The notes beneath the pieces were generated by a model that was not told the origin of the DNA, did no database searches, and worked only from the letters and a program-made list of their open reading frames with translations. 64,000 nt of DNA from Pseudomonas versuta (GTDB taxonomy: Bacteria; Pseudomonadota; Gammaproteobacteria; Pseudomonadales; Pseudomonadaceae), in NCBI RefSeq assembly GCF_001294575.1, contig NZ_CP012676.1, positions 682,001-746,000 of the forward strand. The letters run 5' to 3'. The translations under genes were made by a program, and so were the position numbers. Of the stretch, positions 1-9,316 are shown one piece after another (position 1 is the first letter of the stretch; each line of letters starts with the position of its first letter).

Positions 1-558
1 AAGGAACTGGACCCGTACAAACTGATGTTTATCGAAGAGCCGGTGCTCAGCGAAAACTACGAGGCCCTCAAAGAGCTGGCGCCGTTGACCAGCACCCCGA
101 TTGCCCTGGGCGAGCGGCTATTCTCGCGCTGGGACTTCAAGCGCGTACTCAGTGAAGGCTACGTCGACATCATCCAGCCCGATGCCTCCCACGCCGGCGG
201 CATTACTGAGACCCGTAAAATCGCCAACATGGCTGAAGCCTACGATGTAGCGCTGGCCTTGCATTGCCCGCTGGGGCCGATTGCGCTGGCTGCGTGCCTG
301 CAACTGGATGCGGTTTGCTACAACGCCTTTATCCAGGAGCAAAGCCTGGGCATTCACTACAACGAAAGCAACGACCTGCTGGATTACGTCAAGGATCCGG
401 CGGTGTTCGACTACGACAAAGGCTTCGTCAAAATCCCCAATGGGCCGGGCCTGGGTATCGAGATCAACGAAGAGTACGTGCGCGAGCGCGCGCTGGTTGG
501 CCACCGTTGGCGCAACCCGATCTGGCGTCATGCCGATGGCAGCTTTGCCGAGTGGTGA
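1..558 (+). CDS. dgoD: D-galactonate dehydratase, C-terminal part (5' end outside window)
   Basis: This is an enolase-superfamily sugar acid dehydratase, open from the window edge, so only the last 185 residues are seen. The visible landmarks fit galactonate dehydratase, which converts D-galactonate to 2-keto-3-deoxygalactonate in the cytoplasm: the metal-ligand glutamate in MFIEEP, the second ligand in LGERLFSR, and the catalytic histidine in [16 protein letters not shown]. The C-terminus [15 protein letters not shown] matches the usual WRNP-W-H-D-S-AEW ending of this enzyme. It is followed by a REP hairpin and then an MFS transporter and an IclR regulator on the same strand, which fits a sugar-acid utilisation cluster. 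A related mannonate or arabinonate dehydratase is possible but less likely, because the end of the protein matches DgoD closely. Confidence 0.9.
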   Translation, partial: KELDPYKLMFIEEPVLSENYEALKELAPLTSTPIALGERLFSRWDFKRVLSEGYVDIIQPDASHAGGITETRKIANMAEAYDVALALHCPLGPIALAACLQLDAVCYNAFIQEQSLGIHYNESNDLLDYVKDPAVFDYDKGFVKIPNGPGLGIEINEEYVRERALVGHRWRNPIWRHADGSFAEW

Positions 559-580
559 GTCCCTGATCTGATGCAAGACC

Positions 581-655
581 TGTGGGAGCCGGCTTGCCGG
601 CGATGGGGTCAATGCGCTTCGAGTGAGACGCATCGCTGGCAAGCCAGCTCCCACA
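581..655. repeat. REP-type inverted repeat
   Basis: The outer arms TGTGGGAG (581-588) and CTCCCACA (648-655) are perfect complements. Inside them the pairs GCCGGCTTGCCGGCGAT and ATCGCTGGCAAGCCAGC continue the stem imperfectly. This is the classic palindromic intergenic element of fluorescent pseudomonads. It may also end dgoD transcription, although there is no T-run. Confidence 0.85.
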
Positions 656-713
656 GGGGTGTCGGACCCTGTATTTGAAACGACCTCAATAACCATAAAA
701 AAGAGGCATGCCC

Positions 714-2024
714 ATGTCATCTTCAAGCACCGTCGCGCCTGCGTCTTTAGTGACGCCGAGCCGCAAGCGTTTTTTCATCATGGTCCTGCTGTTTATCACG
801 GTGGTGATCAACTACCTGGACCGCAGCAACCTGTCGATTGCAGCGCCGGCACTGACCACTGACCTGGGGCTTGACCCGGTTCATGTCGGGCTGATTTTTT
901 CGGCCTTCGGCTGGACCTATGCGGCCATGCAAATTCCCGGTGGCTGGCTGGTGGACCGCGTGCCGCCACGCATTCTGTACAGCGTGGCCCTGCTGCTTTG
1001 GTCGGTGGCCACGGTAATGCTCGGTTTCGCTGCCAGCTTCATCGCCCTGTTCGTGTTGCGCATGGCCGTTGGTGCCCTGGAAGCGCCGGCGTATCCGATC
1101 AACAGCAGGGTGGTGACCACCTGGTTCCCCGAGCGTGAACGTGCCACTGCCATTGGCTTCTACACCTCGGGGCAGTTTGTCGGGCTGGCGTTCCTGACCC
1201 CGGTACTGGCCTGGTTGCAGCACCAGTGGGGTTGGCACATGGTGTTTGTCAGCACTGGTGTGGTCGGGATCATCTGGGCCGCGATCTGGTACGCGGTGTA
1301 CCGCGAGCCGCGGGATTTCAAGGGGGTCAATCAGGCTGAGATCGACCTGATCAGTGAGGGGGGCGGGCTGGTGGATATCCAGAGCCAGACCGCCAAACGC
1401 AAAGCACCCTTCAGTTGGCTGGACCTGGGCATCGTGCTCAGCAAGCGCAAGCTGTGGGGTATTTATCTGGGGCAGTTTTGCCTGAACTCGACGCTGTGGT
1501 TTTTCTTGACCTGGTTTCCTACCTACCTGGTGAAATATCGCGGCATGGACTTTATCAAGTCCGGCCTGCTGGCTTCGTTGCCGTTTCTGGCCGCATTCGT
1601 GGGCGTGCTGTGTTCGGGGTTCTTCTCCGACTGGCTGATTCGGCGCGGCTACTCGGTGGGCTTTGCCCGCAAGCTGCCGATCATTGGCGGGCTGCTGATC
1701 TCGACTTCGATCATCGGCGCCAACTTTGTCGACTCGACGCCGCTGGTGATTGCATTTCTGGCGCTGGCGTTTTTCGGTAACGGCCTGGCGTCGATTACCT
1801 GGTCGCTGGTTTCAACCCTGGCACCGGCCCGGCTGCTGGGGCTGACCGGCGGGGTGTTCAATTTCATCGGTAACCTGTCGGCGATCACCACCCCGATCGT
1901 GATCGGCTTTCTGGCCACCGGGGACTCGTTTGCCCCGGCCATCACCTACATCTCGGTGCTGGCGTTGCTGGGTGCGCTGTCCTACATCCTGCTGGTAGGC
2001 AAAGTGGAACGTATCGAGCTCTAG
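714..2024 (+). CDS. MFS transporter of the anion:cation symporter type, probably for galactonate
   Basis: This is an inner-membrane transporter of 436 residues with about 12 hydrophobic segments. The first helix carries the NYLDRSNLS motif typical of the sugar-acid (glucarate/galactonate/phthalate) symporter group. The loop after helix 2 contains GGWLVDRVPPR, the MFS A-like motif. It lies directly after the galactonate dehydratase gene, so D-galactonate uptake is the natural inference (DgoT role); other hexonates are possible. The start at 714 is preferred over the in-frame ATG at 708, because the Shine-Dalgarno AAGAGG (701-706) is seven bases from 714 but only one from 708. Confidence 0.85.
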   Translation: MSSSSTVAPASLVTPSRKRFFIMVLLFITVVINYLDRSNLSIAAPALTTDLGLDPVHVGLIFSAFGWTYAAMQIPGGWLVDRVPPRILYSVALLLWSVATVMLGFAASFIALFVLRMAVGALEAPAYPINSRVVTTWFPERERATAIGFYTSGQFVGLAFLTPVLAWLQHQWGWHMVFVSTGVVGIIWAAIWYAVYREPRDFKGVNQAEIDLISEGGGLVDIQSQTAKRKAPFSWLDLGIVLSKRKLWGIYLGQFCLNSTLWFFLTWFPTYLVKYRGMDFIKSGLLASLPFLAAFVGVLCSGFFSDWLIRRGYSVGFARKLPIIGGLLISTSIIGANFVDSTPLVIAFLALAFFGNGLASITWSLVSTLAPARLLGLTGGVFNFIGNLSAITTPIVIGFLATGDSFAPAITYISVLALLGALSYILLVGKVERIEL

Positions 2025-2069
2025 GGGTGGGGCCAGAGGCAAACCTCAACAGACCCTAGCCGTCAGTCG

Positions 2070-2095
2070 ACCGGGCGACCATAATGCCGCCCGGT
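2070..2095. promoter_or_regulatory. Inverted repeat between transporter and IclR gene
   Basis: ACCGGGCG (2070-2077) and CGCCCGGT (2088-2095) form a perfect 8-bp-arm palindrome with a 10-base centre. There is no T-run after it. It could be a weak transcription terminator of the transporter gene or an operator for the regulator just downstream. The sequence does not decide between these. Confidence 0.4.
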
Positions 2096-2121
2096 TCACC
2101 TCCTAAATGCAAAGGCTGGCT

Positions 2122-2913
2122 ATGCAGGACGACTCCCCGAAAATCGCACCCACCGGCACTCAAACCCTACTTCGCGGACTGGCGGTGGTACACGCTGTGG
2201 CCAATGGCGCGCGCGACCTTAAAGACATCGCCCGGGCGATCGGCACTACGCGCAGCACGACCCATCGTCTGGCCAGTTGCCTGGTGGACGAGCGTTATCT
2301 GCGGGTCTTGCCGCAGGTGGGGTACCTGCTCGGGCCAAAGCTGATCGAGCTGGGGTTTCAGGCGCGAGAAGAGGTGCCGCTGGTGACGCTGGCCGGGCCG
2401 TATCTGGATGAGTTGTCGATGTTGACCGGCGATACCATCCATTTGGCGGTGCGCGAAGGCGACGAGGTGCTGTACCTGCACAAAAACCCGGGGCGCAATG
2501 GCCCGGAGATGCGCTCTCGGGTAGGGCATCGCATGCCGCTGGCACGTACCGGGATCGGCAAGGCGATGTTGCTGGATGCGCCGCCGGGAGAGTGGCGACG
2601 GCTGTACGAAGCCAGCCATCCTGCCGATGGCAAGAACCCGTTGTGGCCGGAACATCAGGAAGTGTCGTGGGAACAGTTTGAGCAGCGTATGCGCGGTTAT
2701 GTGGCGGGTGGCTACGCGTTTGACCTGGAAGACAACGAACCTTCGATCCGTTGTGTGGCCGCACCGATACGCGATGCCAGCCGCAAAATCGTGGCTGCCA
2801 TCAGTATCGCCAGCACCGTGCCGTACATGTCACTGGAGAAAATGACCGGCTTGATACCGGTCGTCACTCACGCAGCGCAGCAGATATCGGCGGAGCTGGG
2901 TGCTGCCAGCTGA
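2122..2913 (+). CDS. IclR-family transcriptional regulator
   Basis: This 263-residue protein has an N-terminal winged helix-turn-helix (about residues 15-75; LKDIARAIGTTRSTTHRLASCL) and a C-terminal IclR effector-binding domain. The latter is marked by YLHKNPGRNG, RVGHRMPLARTGIGKAML and the RCVAAPIRDASRKIVAAISI strand. It is likely a one-component sugar-acid sensor controlling the upstream dehydratase/transporter genes; that is inferred from position only. I chose ATG 2122 because AAGG lies seven bases upstream. The in-frame ATG at 2107 has only a C/T-rich tract before it. Confidence 0.88.
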   Translation: MQDDSPKIAPTGTQTLLRGLAVVHAVANGARDLKDIARAIGTTRSTTHRLASCLVDERYLRVLPQVGYLLGPKLIELGFQAREEVPLVTLAGPYLDELSMLTGDTIHLAVREGDEVLYLHKNPGRNGPEMRSRVGHRMPLARTGIGKAMLLDAPPGEWRRLYEASHPADGKNPLWPEHQEVSWEQFEQRMRGYVAGGYAFDLEDNEPSIRCVAAPIRDASRKIVAAISIASTVPYMSLEKMTGLIPVVTHAAQQISAELGAAS

Positions 2914-2925
2914 CACGATCCCCAC

Positions 2926-2971
2926 TGCAGGAGCTGGCTTGTCGGCATCGCTGGCAAGCCAGGCTCCTACA
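2926..2971. repeat. REP-type inverted repeat
   Basis: GCAGGAGCTGGCTTG and CAAGCCAGGCTCCTAC pair across a short centre containing GCATCGCTGG. It has the same architecture as the element at 581-655. It separates the convergent ends of the IclR and alcohol dehydrogenase genes. Confidence 0.7.
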
Positions 2972-2989
2972 GAGCGAGGAGGGTGAGCT

Positions 2990-4042
2990 TTAGGCCTTCA
3001 GGGTTTTCATGTCGATTACAAAACGGTATTTCACGTCGCCTTTAACTACGCGTTCAAAGGCTTCGTTGATGTTTTTGATGTCGAGCATTTCGATGTCGCA
3101 GGTAATGCCGTGTTCGGCACTGAAGTCGAGCATTTCCTGGGTTTCGGCAATGCCGCCGATCAAGGAACCGGCCAGTACGCGACGCTTGAACACCAGGTTG
3201 AACGCATTCAGGGCAGGTTCTACCGGTTCGATCAGGCCGACCAGAATGTGTACGCCGTCAAAGCGCAGGGTTTCCAGGTACGGGTTCAGATCGTGCGGCA
3301 CCGGAATGGTGTCCAGCAGGAAGTCGAAGCTGTCAGCTGCGGCTTTCATTTGCTGCGGGTCGGTGGACACGATCACGTGGTCGGCGCCCTGACGGTAGGC
3401 TTCTGCAGCCTTGGCTTCAGAGCGGGTGAACAGGGTGACTTCGGCGCCCATGGCTTTGGCGAACTTGATGCCCATGTGGCCCAGGCCGCCCATGCCCAGA
3501 ATCCCGACTTTATCGCCCGCCTCAACACCGTAGTGCTGCAGCGGGGAGTAGGTGGTGATACCGGCGCACAACAGGGGAGCTGCGCTGGCCAGGTCGAGTT
3601 TTTCCGGGATACGTACTACGAAGTGCTCGCTGACCACGATGCTGTCGGAGTAACCGCCCATGGTGTTGCTGCCATCCACCCGGTCCGGGGTGCAGTAGGT
3701 CATGGTCGCGCCTTCAAGGCAGTATTGCTCCAGGTCTTCCTTGCACGCGGAACACTCGCGGCACGAATCGACCATGCAGCCCACGCCAACCAGATCGCCG
3801 ACTTTGTGCTTGGTGACCTTGTCGCCGACAGCCGTAACCTTGCCGACGATTTCATGGCCCGGCATTACCGGGTAAACAGCAAAGCCCCAGTCGTTGCGAG
3901 CCTGGTGAATGTCGGAGTGACAAACGCCGCAGTACAGAATTTCGATGGCCACATCATCCGGTCGCGGATCGCGGCGGGTGAACTTCATGGGTGTCAGGGG
4001 AGCGGTAGGTGTCTGTGTGGCATAACCGATGGCGTTGTACAT
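2990..4042 (-). CDS. Zinc-dependent alcohol/aldehyde dehydrogenase, YahK type
   Basis: This is a 350-residue medium-chain dehydrogenase. Catalytic-zinc ligands are visible as C41-H42 and H63-E64 (GHEIVG) plus C159. The structural-zinc lobe has four cysteines, C94, C97, C100 and C108. The cofactor site is GMGGLG at 183-188 in the Rossmann fold. The sequence resembles the YahK/cinnamyl-alcohol-dehydrogenase branch, which reduces many aldehydes with NADPH. A GAGG Shine-Dalgarno sits upstream of the start. The gene is divergent from an AraC regulator of the YqhC type; in E. coli YqhC controls an aldehyde reductase, so aldehyde-responsive control is a reasonable inference. Confidence 0.9.
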   Translation of the reverse strand: MYNAIGYATQTPTAPLTPMKFTRRDPRPDDVAIEILYCGVCHSDIHQARNDWGFAVYPVMPGHEIVGKVTAVGDKVTKHKVGDLVGVGCMVDSCRECSACKEDLEQYCLEGATMTYCTPDRVDGSNTMGGYSDSIVVSEHFVVRIPEKLDLASAAPLLCAGITTYSPLQHYGVEAGDKVGILGMGGLGHMGIKFAKAMGAEVTLFTRSEAKAAEAYRQGADHVIVSTDPQQMKAAADSFDFLLDTIPVPHDLNPYLETLRFDGVHILVGLIEPVEPALNAFNLVFKRRVLAGSLIGGIAETQEMLDFSAEHGITCDIEMLDIKNINEAFERVVKGDVKYRFVIDMKTLKA

Positions 4043-4223
4043 GTGGGGAACCTCGAAAAGCGTTAACAGTGAACAGGGGGCAATTTTGCGCTTACAAATC
4101 TTGCAGGACTATGACGATTCCTCCGCCTGTCATGCCTATTCCTCCGGCGACGCGGATGAACTGTCGCTTTAATGACCAGTTCTGCGAAGATGCGGCTGTC
4201 TATTCCTCTTGTGAACTTACTTC

Positions 4224-5117
4224 ATGTTTCTGACGCGTCACCGTGATGAGAATGCCGTGCTGGTGTCGCTTATCAAGCCTCTGGCTACTCAGCTGGGTTT
4301 TGTCCATACCTTGATGCCTGAAGTGAGGGTGGTCTCGGCGTGTAATACCGTGGCCCGGATGCCGCAGATCTATGAGCCTAGCCTAATGGTGATCGCCCAA
4401 GGCAGTAAGTTGGCCTATCTGGGGCAGCGCACCCTGGAATACGGTGCCGGACATTACCTGGTGCAAGCGCTTTCGGTGCCTTTCGAGTGCGAAACCTTCG
4501 CCTCTGAAGACATGCCATTGCTGGGGGTTGCGATCAGCATTGATCGTGCAGTGTTGGGCGAGCTGGTGCTGGCCATGGGGCTGGACCCTGAACGCAGCGC
4601 GGTGGCACAGACGCCGGAGTCCATGACCTCGGCCGTGCTGGATGACGAAATGCGCCAAGCCGTTGAACGCTTGTTGCGGTGTCTGCATGACCCGCTGGAG
4701 TGCCGGATCATGGGCCGGGCCCGTTTGCGCGAGGTGCTGTTTGCCGCCCTGCGCGGACCACAGGCGAGTGTGTTAAGGGCGTTGGTCGAGCAACAAGGGC
4801 AATTCGCGCGGGTAGCTGCTTCGTTGAGCCACTTGCACGAACACTTTGCCGAACCGCTGAATGTCGAGACACTGGCCCGCTGCGCCAACATGAGCGCGTC
4901 CACCTTTCATGAGCATTTCAAGCGCAGTACCTTGCTGTCGCCGGTGCAGTACCTCAAGCGCCTGCGCCTGCTGCGCGCCCAGCAATTGTTATTGAGCGAA
5001 GGGCTGGGGGTGGCGCAAGTGGCGGAGCGGGTGGGTTATCAAAGCACCTCGCAGTTCAGCCGCGAGTACAAACGTTACTTCGAGCGTAGCCCGGGCCATG
5101 AAGGCGCAGGCTGCTGA
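4224..5117 (+). CDS. AraC-family regulator with AraC_N cupin-like domain (YqhC type)
   Basis: This 297-residue protein has an N-terminal AraC_N sensor domain (PQIYEPSLMVIAQGSK, then AGHYLVQALSVPFECE, residues about 45-90). A C-terminal double helix-turn-helix follows (about 200-295; NVETLARCANMSASTFHEHF and GVAQVAERVGYQSTSQFSRE). It lies 181 bases from, and divergent to, the aldehyde dehydrogenase gene, which is its likely target. No strong Shine-Dalgarno precedes ATG 4224, and no better internal start is seen. Confidence 0.88.
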   Translation: MFLTRHRDENAVLVSLIKPLATQLGFVHTLMPEVRVVSACNTVARMPQIYEPSLMVIAQGSKLAYLGQRTLEYGAGHYLVQALSVPFECETFASEDMPLLGVAISIDRAVLGELVLAMGLDPERSAVAQTPESMTSAVLDDEMRQAVERLLRCLHDPLECRIMGRARLREVLFAALRGPQASVLRALVEQQGQFARVAASLSHLHEHFAEPLNVETLARCANMSASTFHEHFKRSTLLSPVQYLKRLRLLRAQQLLLSEGLGVAQVAERVGYQSTSQFSREYKRYFERSPGHEGAGC

Positions 5118-5138
5118 CGCGCATCTGCATATTCTTCT

Positions 5139-5203
5139 GTAGGAGCGAGCTTGCTCGCGAGCTTTTCAGCGTTTTCAAAGCTCGCGAGCAAGCTCGCTCC
5201 TAC
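5139..5203. repeat. REP-type long inverted repeat
   Basis: The arms GTAGGAGCGAGCTTGCTCG (from 5139) and CGAGCAAGCTCGCTCCTAC (to 5203) are perfect complements, and the pairing continues through CGAGCT/AGCTCG. The centre is about 15 bases. This family is abundant in Pseudomonas genomes. Confidence 0.85.
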
Positions 5204-5227
5204 GGGGCTTTTGTTATTTCGCGCCGA

Positions 5228-5257
5228 TTAAAAAAGGCTCCCGAAGGAGCCTTTTTA
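5228..5257. terminator. Bidirectional Rho-independent terminator
   Basis: AAAAAGGCTCC, CGAA loop, GGAGCCTTTTT: a compact GC stem flanked by an A-run and a T-run. It lies between the convergent AraC and ETF-QO genes and can serve both strands. Confidence 0.9.
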
Positions 5258-5273
5258 GTGGGCGCGAAACGAC

Positions 5274-6938
5274 TTACATGTTCGGGTAAGTCGGGCCGCC
5301 GCCACCTTCCGGGGTGACCCAGGTGATGTTCTGCGACGGGTCTTTGATGTCGCAGGTTTTGCAGTGCACACAGTTTTGCGCGTTGATCTGGAACCGCTTC
5401 TCGCCGCTTTCCTGGGTGATCACTTCATACACGCCAGCCGGGCAGTAACGCTGGGCCGGCTCGTCGTAGAGCGGCAGGTTGACGTTGATCGGAATGCTCG
5501 CGTCGCGCAGCTTGAGGTGACACGGCTGCTCTTCTTCATGGTTGGTGCTGGAGATAAACACCGAGCTGAGCTTGTCGAAGCTGAGTTTGCCGTCCGGTTT
5601 CGGATAGCTGATCTGCTTGCAGTCTTTGGCCAGCTTCAGGCACGCATAGTCTGGCTTGGTGTCATGCAGGGTGAACGGCAGTTTGCCACCAAAGATGTTC
5701 TGATCGAGCCAGTTGAAACCGGCGCCCATGATCGGGCCGAACTTGTGCATCGCCGGGCCAAAGTTGCGGCTGGCGAACAGTTCGTCGAACAGCCAGCTGG
5801 CTTTGAAGGCTTCAACATAAGTGTTGAGCGTATCACCGCCCTCCGAGCCGCCAAGCAGCGCCTCAGCCACCGACTCGGCGGCGAGCATGCCGGACTTCAT
5901 TGCCGTGTGGCTGCCTTTGATCTTGGCCACGTTCATGGTGCCCAGGTCGCAACCGATCAGTGCGCCACCGTTGAAAACCATTTTCGGCAGCGAGTTCAAG
6001 CCGCCTTTGGCCAGTGCCCGCGCCCCATAGCTGATGCGCTTGCCGCCCTCGAGGTATTGTTTGAGCACCGGGTGATGCTTGAGGCGCTGGAACTCATCAA
6101 ATGGCGAGAGGAAGGTGTTGCTGTAGGACAGATCGACGATCAGGCCGACAACCACCTGGTTGTTTTCCAGGTGGTACAGGAACGAACCGCCGGTGTTTTC
6201 ACTGCTGATGATGTCCAGCGGCCAGCCGGCAGTGTGAACCACCAGGCCCGGTTGGTGCCTGGCCGAGTCGATTTCCCAGATTTCCTTGAGGCCGATGCCG
6301 TAGTGCTGGCTATCGGCTTCGCTGTCGAGCTTGTAGCGTTCGATCAGTTGCTTGCCCAGATGGCCGCGGCAGCCTTCCGCGAACAAGGTGTACTTGCCGC
6401 GCAGTTCCATGCCGGGGGTGTACAGGCCTTCTTTCGGGGTGCCTTCACGGTCAACCCCCAGATCACCGGTGATGATCCCGCGAACCACGTTGTTTTCGTC
6501 GAACAGCACTTCCTGGGCGGCGAAGCCCGGGTAGATTTCTACACCCAGGTTCTCGGCCTGTTGCGCCAGCCAGCGGCACAGGTTGCCCAGCGAGATAATG
6601 TAGTTGCCTTCGTTGTGCATGGTTTTAGGCACAAACAGATCTGGCACCTTGGTTGCGGTGCTGTCGCTGCGCAGTACATAAATATCGTCGCGGGTAACGG
6701 GAGTGTTGAGAGGAGCGCCCAGTTCTTTCCAGTTCGGGAACAATTCGTTCAGGGCGCGGGGTTCGAACACGGCGCCGGATAGAATGTGAGCACCGACTTC
6801 GGAGCCTTTTTCAACCACGCAGACGCTTATTTCTTTACCGGCTTCGGCGGCCTTCTGCTTCAAACGGCAGGCGGCGGACAAACCGGCAGGGCCGGCGCCG
6901 ACGATGACCACGTCGAATTCCATGTATTCGCGTTCCAC
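5274..6938 (-). CDS. Electron transfer flavoprotein-ubiquinone oxidoreductase
   Basis: ETF-QO passes electrons from reduced ETF to the quinone pool at the inner membrane. The 554-residue protein starts with an FAD dinucleotide fold, GAGPAG at 14-19. It ends with a ferredoxin-like 4Fe-4S domain, where CPAGVYEV and CVHCKTCDIKDP supply the cysteines, and the family terminus GGGGPTYPNM. I place the start at GTG 6938, with AGGAGAG seven bases upstream. An upstream in-frame start at 6956 would add six residues and has no Shine-Dalgarno. It is divergent from etfBA, its electron donor. Confidence 0.95.
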   Translation of the reverse strand: MEREYMEFDVVIVGAGPAGLSAACRLKQKAAEAGKEISVCVVEKGSEVGAHILSGAVFEPRALNELFPNWKELGAPLNTPVTRDDIYVLRSDSTATKVPDLFVPKTMHNEGNYIISLGNLCRWLAQQAENLGVEIYPGFAAQEVLFDENNVVRGIITGDLGVDREGTPKEGLYTPGMELRGKYTLFAEGCRGHLGKQLIERYKLDSEADSQHYGIGLKEIWEIDSARHQPGLVVHTAGWPLDIISSENTGGSFLYHLENNQVVVGLIVDLSYSNTFLSPFDEFQRLKHHPVLKQYLEGGKRISYGARALAKGGLNSLPKMVFNGGALIGCDLGTMNVAKIKGSHTAMKSGMLAAESVAEALLGGSEGGDTLNTYVEAFKASWLFDELFASRNFGPAMHKFGPIMGAGFNWLDQNIFGGKLPFTLHDTKPDYACLKLAKDCKQISYPKPDGKLSFDKLSSVFISSTNHEEEQPCHLKLRDASIPINVNLPLYDEPAQRYCPAGVYEVITQESGEKRFQINAQNCVHCKTCDIKDPSQNITWVTPEGGGGPTYPNM

Positions 6939-7062
6939 AGGTTCTCTCCTACTCAAGGCTCAACGGTATTTTTCTAATTGGAGGTTTGGCACTTCATCCA
7001 TTAATCCCTCAGCAGCTGCCTGAAGACGCAATGGATGACGCGCCGTTCTCTCTAGGGGCGGC

Positions 7063-7091
7063 ATTATATCTACACCACTAGCAGCGTCCAA
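7063..7091 (-). promoter_or_regulatory. Sigma-70-like promoter for ETF-QO
   Basis: Reading the minus strand, TTGGAC (complement of 7086-7091) is followed after exactly 17 bases by a perfect TATAAT (complement of 7063-7068). It lies about 125 bases upstream of the ETF-QO start and points toward it. Confidence 0.65.
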
Positions 7092-7392
7092 TACAAACGT
7101 TTGTTTGAATCTGCTGCAGCCCAGACAAATCAAAGATGCACGGCTTAAAAGTGGCGGATTTGCTGTATTGACCGCAAAAGGCGTTCCGGTCAAGATACGG
7201 TCGGTTTTGCGCTCGCCGTAGGCTGATTATTGGTTTCAAGAGCACCTCTAAAGACAGGGCACAGGCACGAGCCTGTAGGAGCCTGCCATTTTTTGAGCGG
7301 AGTTTACACGTCCTTTTGGTGGATGACTTGGTAGTCACACCTGATAGACGGTCGCAAGGGAAGTATTTGGCGCTCGTCATTCTTTCTATAAG

Positions 7393-7425
7393 AAGGGCAC
7401 AGCAACGATCTTTGGAGGTGCCCTT
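7393..7425 (+). promoter_or_regulatory. Hairpin in the etfBA leader
   Basis: AAGGGCAC (7393-7400) and GTGCCCTT (7418-7425) are perfect complements around a 17-base loop. They lie about 70 bases before the etfB start. No T-run follows, so it is more likely a leader structure or protein site than a terminator. Its function is unknown. Confidence 0.35.
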
Positions 7426-7495
7426 GTGCCGATGAGCATCAACCGCCAGGTTCGCCTAGGCGACTTTCTTTTCACCGGAGAGTAACGAGGAATCC

Positions 7496-8245
7496 ATGAA
7501 GGTTCTTGTAGCTGTCAAACGAGTGGTCGATTACAACGTTAAGGTTCGCGTCAAAGCGGACAACTCCGGCGTTGACCTCGCCAACGTCAAGATGTCGATG
7601 AACCCCTTCTGCGAAATCGCTGTGGAAGAAGCCGTACGCCTGAAAGAAAAAGGTGTTGCGACTGAAATCGTCGTCGTCTCCATCGGCCCGACCACGGCTC
7701 AGGAACAGCTGCGTACCGCGCTGGCTCTGGGTGCCGATCGCGCCATCCTCGTCGAATCCGCCGAAGACCTGACCTCGCTGGCCGTGGCCAAGCTGCTCAA
7801 GGCCGTGGTCGACAAGGAACAGCCGCAACTGGTGATCCTGGGCAAACAGGCCATCGACAGCGACAATAACCAGACTGGCCAGATGCTGGCTGCGCTGACC
7901 GGTTACGGTCAGGGCACCTTCGCTTCGAAAGTTATCGTTGCGGGCGACAAGGTTGCCGTGACCCGTGAAGTCGACGGCGGCGCGCAAACTGTTTCGCTGA
8001 GCTTGCCGGCCATCATCACCACCGACCTGCGTTTGAACGAGCCGCGCTATGCGTCTCTGCCAAACATCATGAAGGCCAAGAAGAAGCCGCTTGAAGTGCT
8101 GACGCCAGACGCGTTGGGTGTTTCGACCGCTTCGACCAACAAGACCCTGAAAGTTGAAGCGCCGGCTGCACGCAGCGCCGGCATCAAGGTCAAGTCGGTG
8201 GCTGAACTGGTCGAGAAACTGAAAAACGAAGCGAAGGTAATCTAA
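7496..8245 (+). CDS. etfB: Electron transfer flavoprotein subunit beta
   Basis: This 249-residue subunit binds AMP and forms the heterodimeric flavoprotein with EtfA, taking electrons from acyl-CoA dehydrogenases and related enzymes. The family opening [17 protein letters not shown] is visible. So are the core [14 protein letters not shown] and the signature region [20 protein letters not shown] with [23 protein letters not shown] lies six bases before ATG. The gene is followed two bases later by etfA, clearly one operon. Confidence 0.97.
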   Translation: MKVLVAVKRVVDYNVKVRVKADNSGVDLANVKMSMNPFCEIAVEEAVRLKEKGVATEIVVVSIGPTTAQEQLRTALALGADRAILVESAEDLTSLAVAKLLKAVVDKEQPQLVILGKQAIDSDNNQTGQMLAALTGYGQGTFASKVIVAGDKVAVTREVDGGAQTVSLSLPAIITTDLRLNEPRYASLPNIMKAKKKPLEVLTPDALGVSTASTNKTLKVEAPAARSAGIKVKSVAELVEKLKNEAKVI

Positions 8246-8247
8246 TC

Positions 8248-9177
8248 ATGACTATCTTGGTAATCGCAGAACACGACGGCAAGACGCTGGCTCCCGCTAC
8301 GCTGAACACCGTAGCCGCTGCCGCAAAAATCGGTGGCGAGATCAACGTTCTGGTTGCAGGCCAGGGCATTGGTGCTGTGGCTGAAGCGGCCGCGCAAATC
8401 GCCGGTGTGGCTAAAGTACTGGTTGCTGACAACGCGGCTTACGCCCACCAGCTGCCGGAAAACGTTGCTCCTCTGGTAGCTGAGTTGGGCAAGGGCTATA
8501 GCCACATCCTGGCTGCCGCCACCTCCAACGGTAAAAACATCCTGCCGCGTGTTGCTGCGCAGTTGGACGTCGACCAGATCTCCGAGATCATCTCGGTTGA
8601 AAGCGCTGACACCTTCACGCGTCCGATCTATGCCGGTAACGCCATTGCTACCGTACAGTCCACTGCGCCAGTCAAAGTGATCACCGTCCGCGCCACCGGT
8701 TTCGACCCGGTTGCCGCACAAGGTGGTTCGGCAGCGGTTGAAGCGGTTGCAGCGGTTCACGATGCAGGCACTTCGTCGTTCGTTGGCGAAGAACTGGCCA
8801 AGTCGGACCGTCCCGAACTGACCGCTGCCAAAATCGTCGTTTCCGGCGGTCGCGGCATGCAGAACGGCGATAACTTCAAACTGCTGTACACCTTGGCTGA
8901 CAAGCTGGGTGCTGCAGTGGGCGCCTCCCGCGCGGCGGTTGACGCCGGTTTCGTACCGAACGACATGCAGGTCGGCCAGACCGGCAAAATTGTCGCGCCA
9001 CAGCTGTACATCGCGGTCGGCATCTCCGGCGCGATCCAGCATCTGGCCGGCATGAAAGACTCCAAAGTGATCGTTGCGATCAACAAGGACGAAGAAGCAC
9101 CGATCTTCCAGGTGGCCGATTACGGTCTGGTGGCGGACTTGTTCGAAGCAGTACCTGAGCTGGAGAAGCTGGTTTAA
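8248..9177 (+). CDS. etfA: Electron transfer flavoprotein subunit alpha
   Basis: This 309-residue subunit holds the FAD. Its C-terminal FAD domain is recognisable from [57 protein letters not shown] and [18 protein letters not shown]. It follows etfB by two bases. A large hairpin terminator ends the operon shortly after the stop codon. Together with the divergent ETF-QO it forms the route from flavin dehydrogenases to ubiquinone. Confidence 0.97.
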   Translation: MTILVIAEHDGKTLAPATLNTVAAAAKIGGEINVLVAGQGIGAVAEAAAQIAGVAKVLVADNAAYAHQLPENVAPLVAELGKGYSHILAAATSNGKNILPRVAAQLDVDQISEIISVESADTFTRPIYAGNAIATVQSTAPVKVITVRATGFDPVAAQGGSAAVEAVAAVHDAGTSSFVGEELAKSDRPELTAAKIVVSGGRGMQNGDNFKLLYTLADKLGAAVGASRAAVDAGFVPNDMQVGQTGKIVAPQLYIAVGISGAIQHLAGMKDSKVIVAINKDEEAPIFQVADYGLVADLFEAVPELEKLV

Positions 9178-9200
9178 TCCAGTTGCTTCACTTATAAAGA

Positions 9201-9282
9201 GCCCGGTCACGCGGGCTGCAGGGAAGGGCGACACACTCTGTGTTTTGCCTGCTCCTGGCAGCCCGGGTGATCGGGTTTTTTT
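9201..9282 (+). terminator. Long-stem terminator of the etfBA operon
   Basis: CCCGGTCAC...CGGGCTGC (9202-9219) pairs almost completely with GCAGCCCG...GTGATCGGG (9258-9275). The stem is about 20 bp with small bulges, followed directly by a seven-base T-run. The loop is about 38 bases. Confidence 0.85.
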
Positions 9283-9316
9283 ATGCGTCTGAATCGGGTG
9301 TGTGGAGTGCAGGGTT

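Larger units (their letters stand above)
6939..7495. other. Divergent regulatory region between ETF-QO and etfB, no gene seen
   Basis: These 557 bases hold the ETF-QO promoter (7063-7091) and, on the etfB side, a hairpin at 7393-7425 and the 12-base palindrome TCGCCTAGGCGA at 7452-7463. No convincing coding sequence is present on either strand. Confidence 0.6.

Noticed and set aside
3110..4066. Long open frame on the plus strand opposite the alcohol dehydrogenase
   Set aside because: It is the complement of a gene with complete zinc and cofactor motifs; its own product has no recognisable features.
5364..6782. 472-codon plus-strand frame opposite ETF-QO
   Set aside because: Mirror frame in GC-rich coding sequence; ETF-QO is certain from its FAD and 4Fe-4S motifs.
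8242..9234. 330-codon minus-strand frame over etfA
   Set aside because: Shadow of etfA; no family features.
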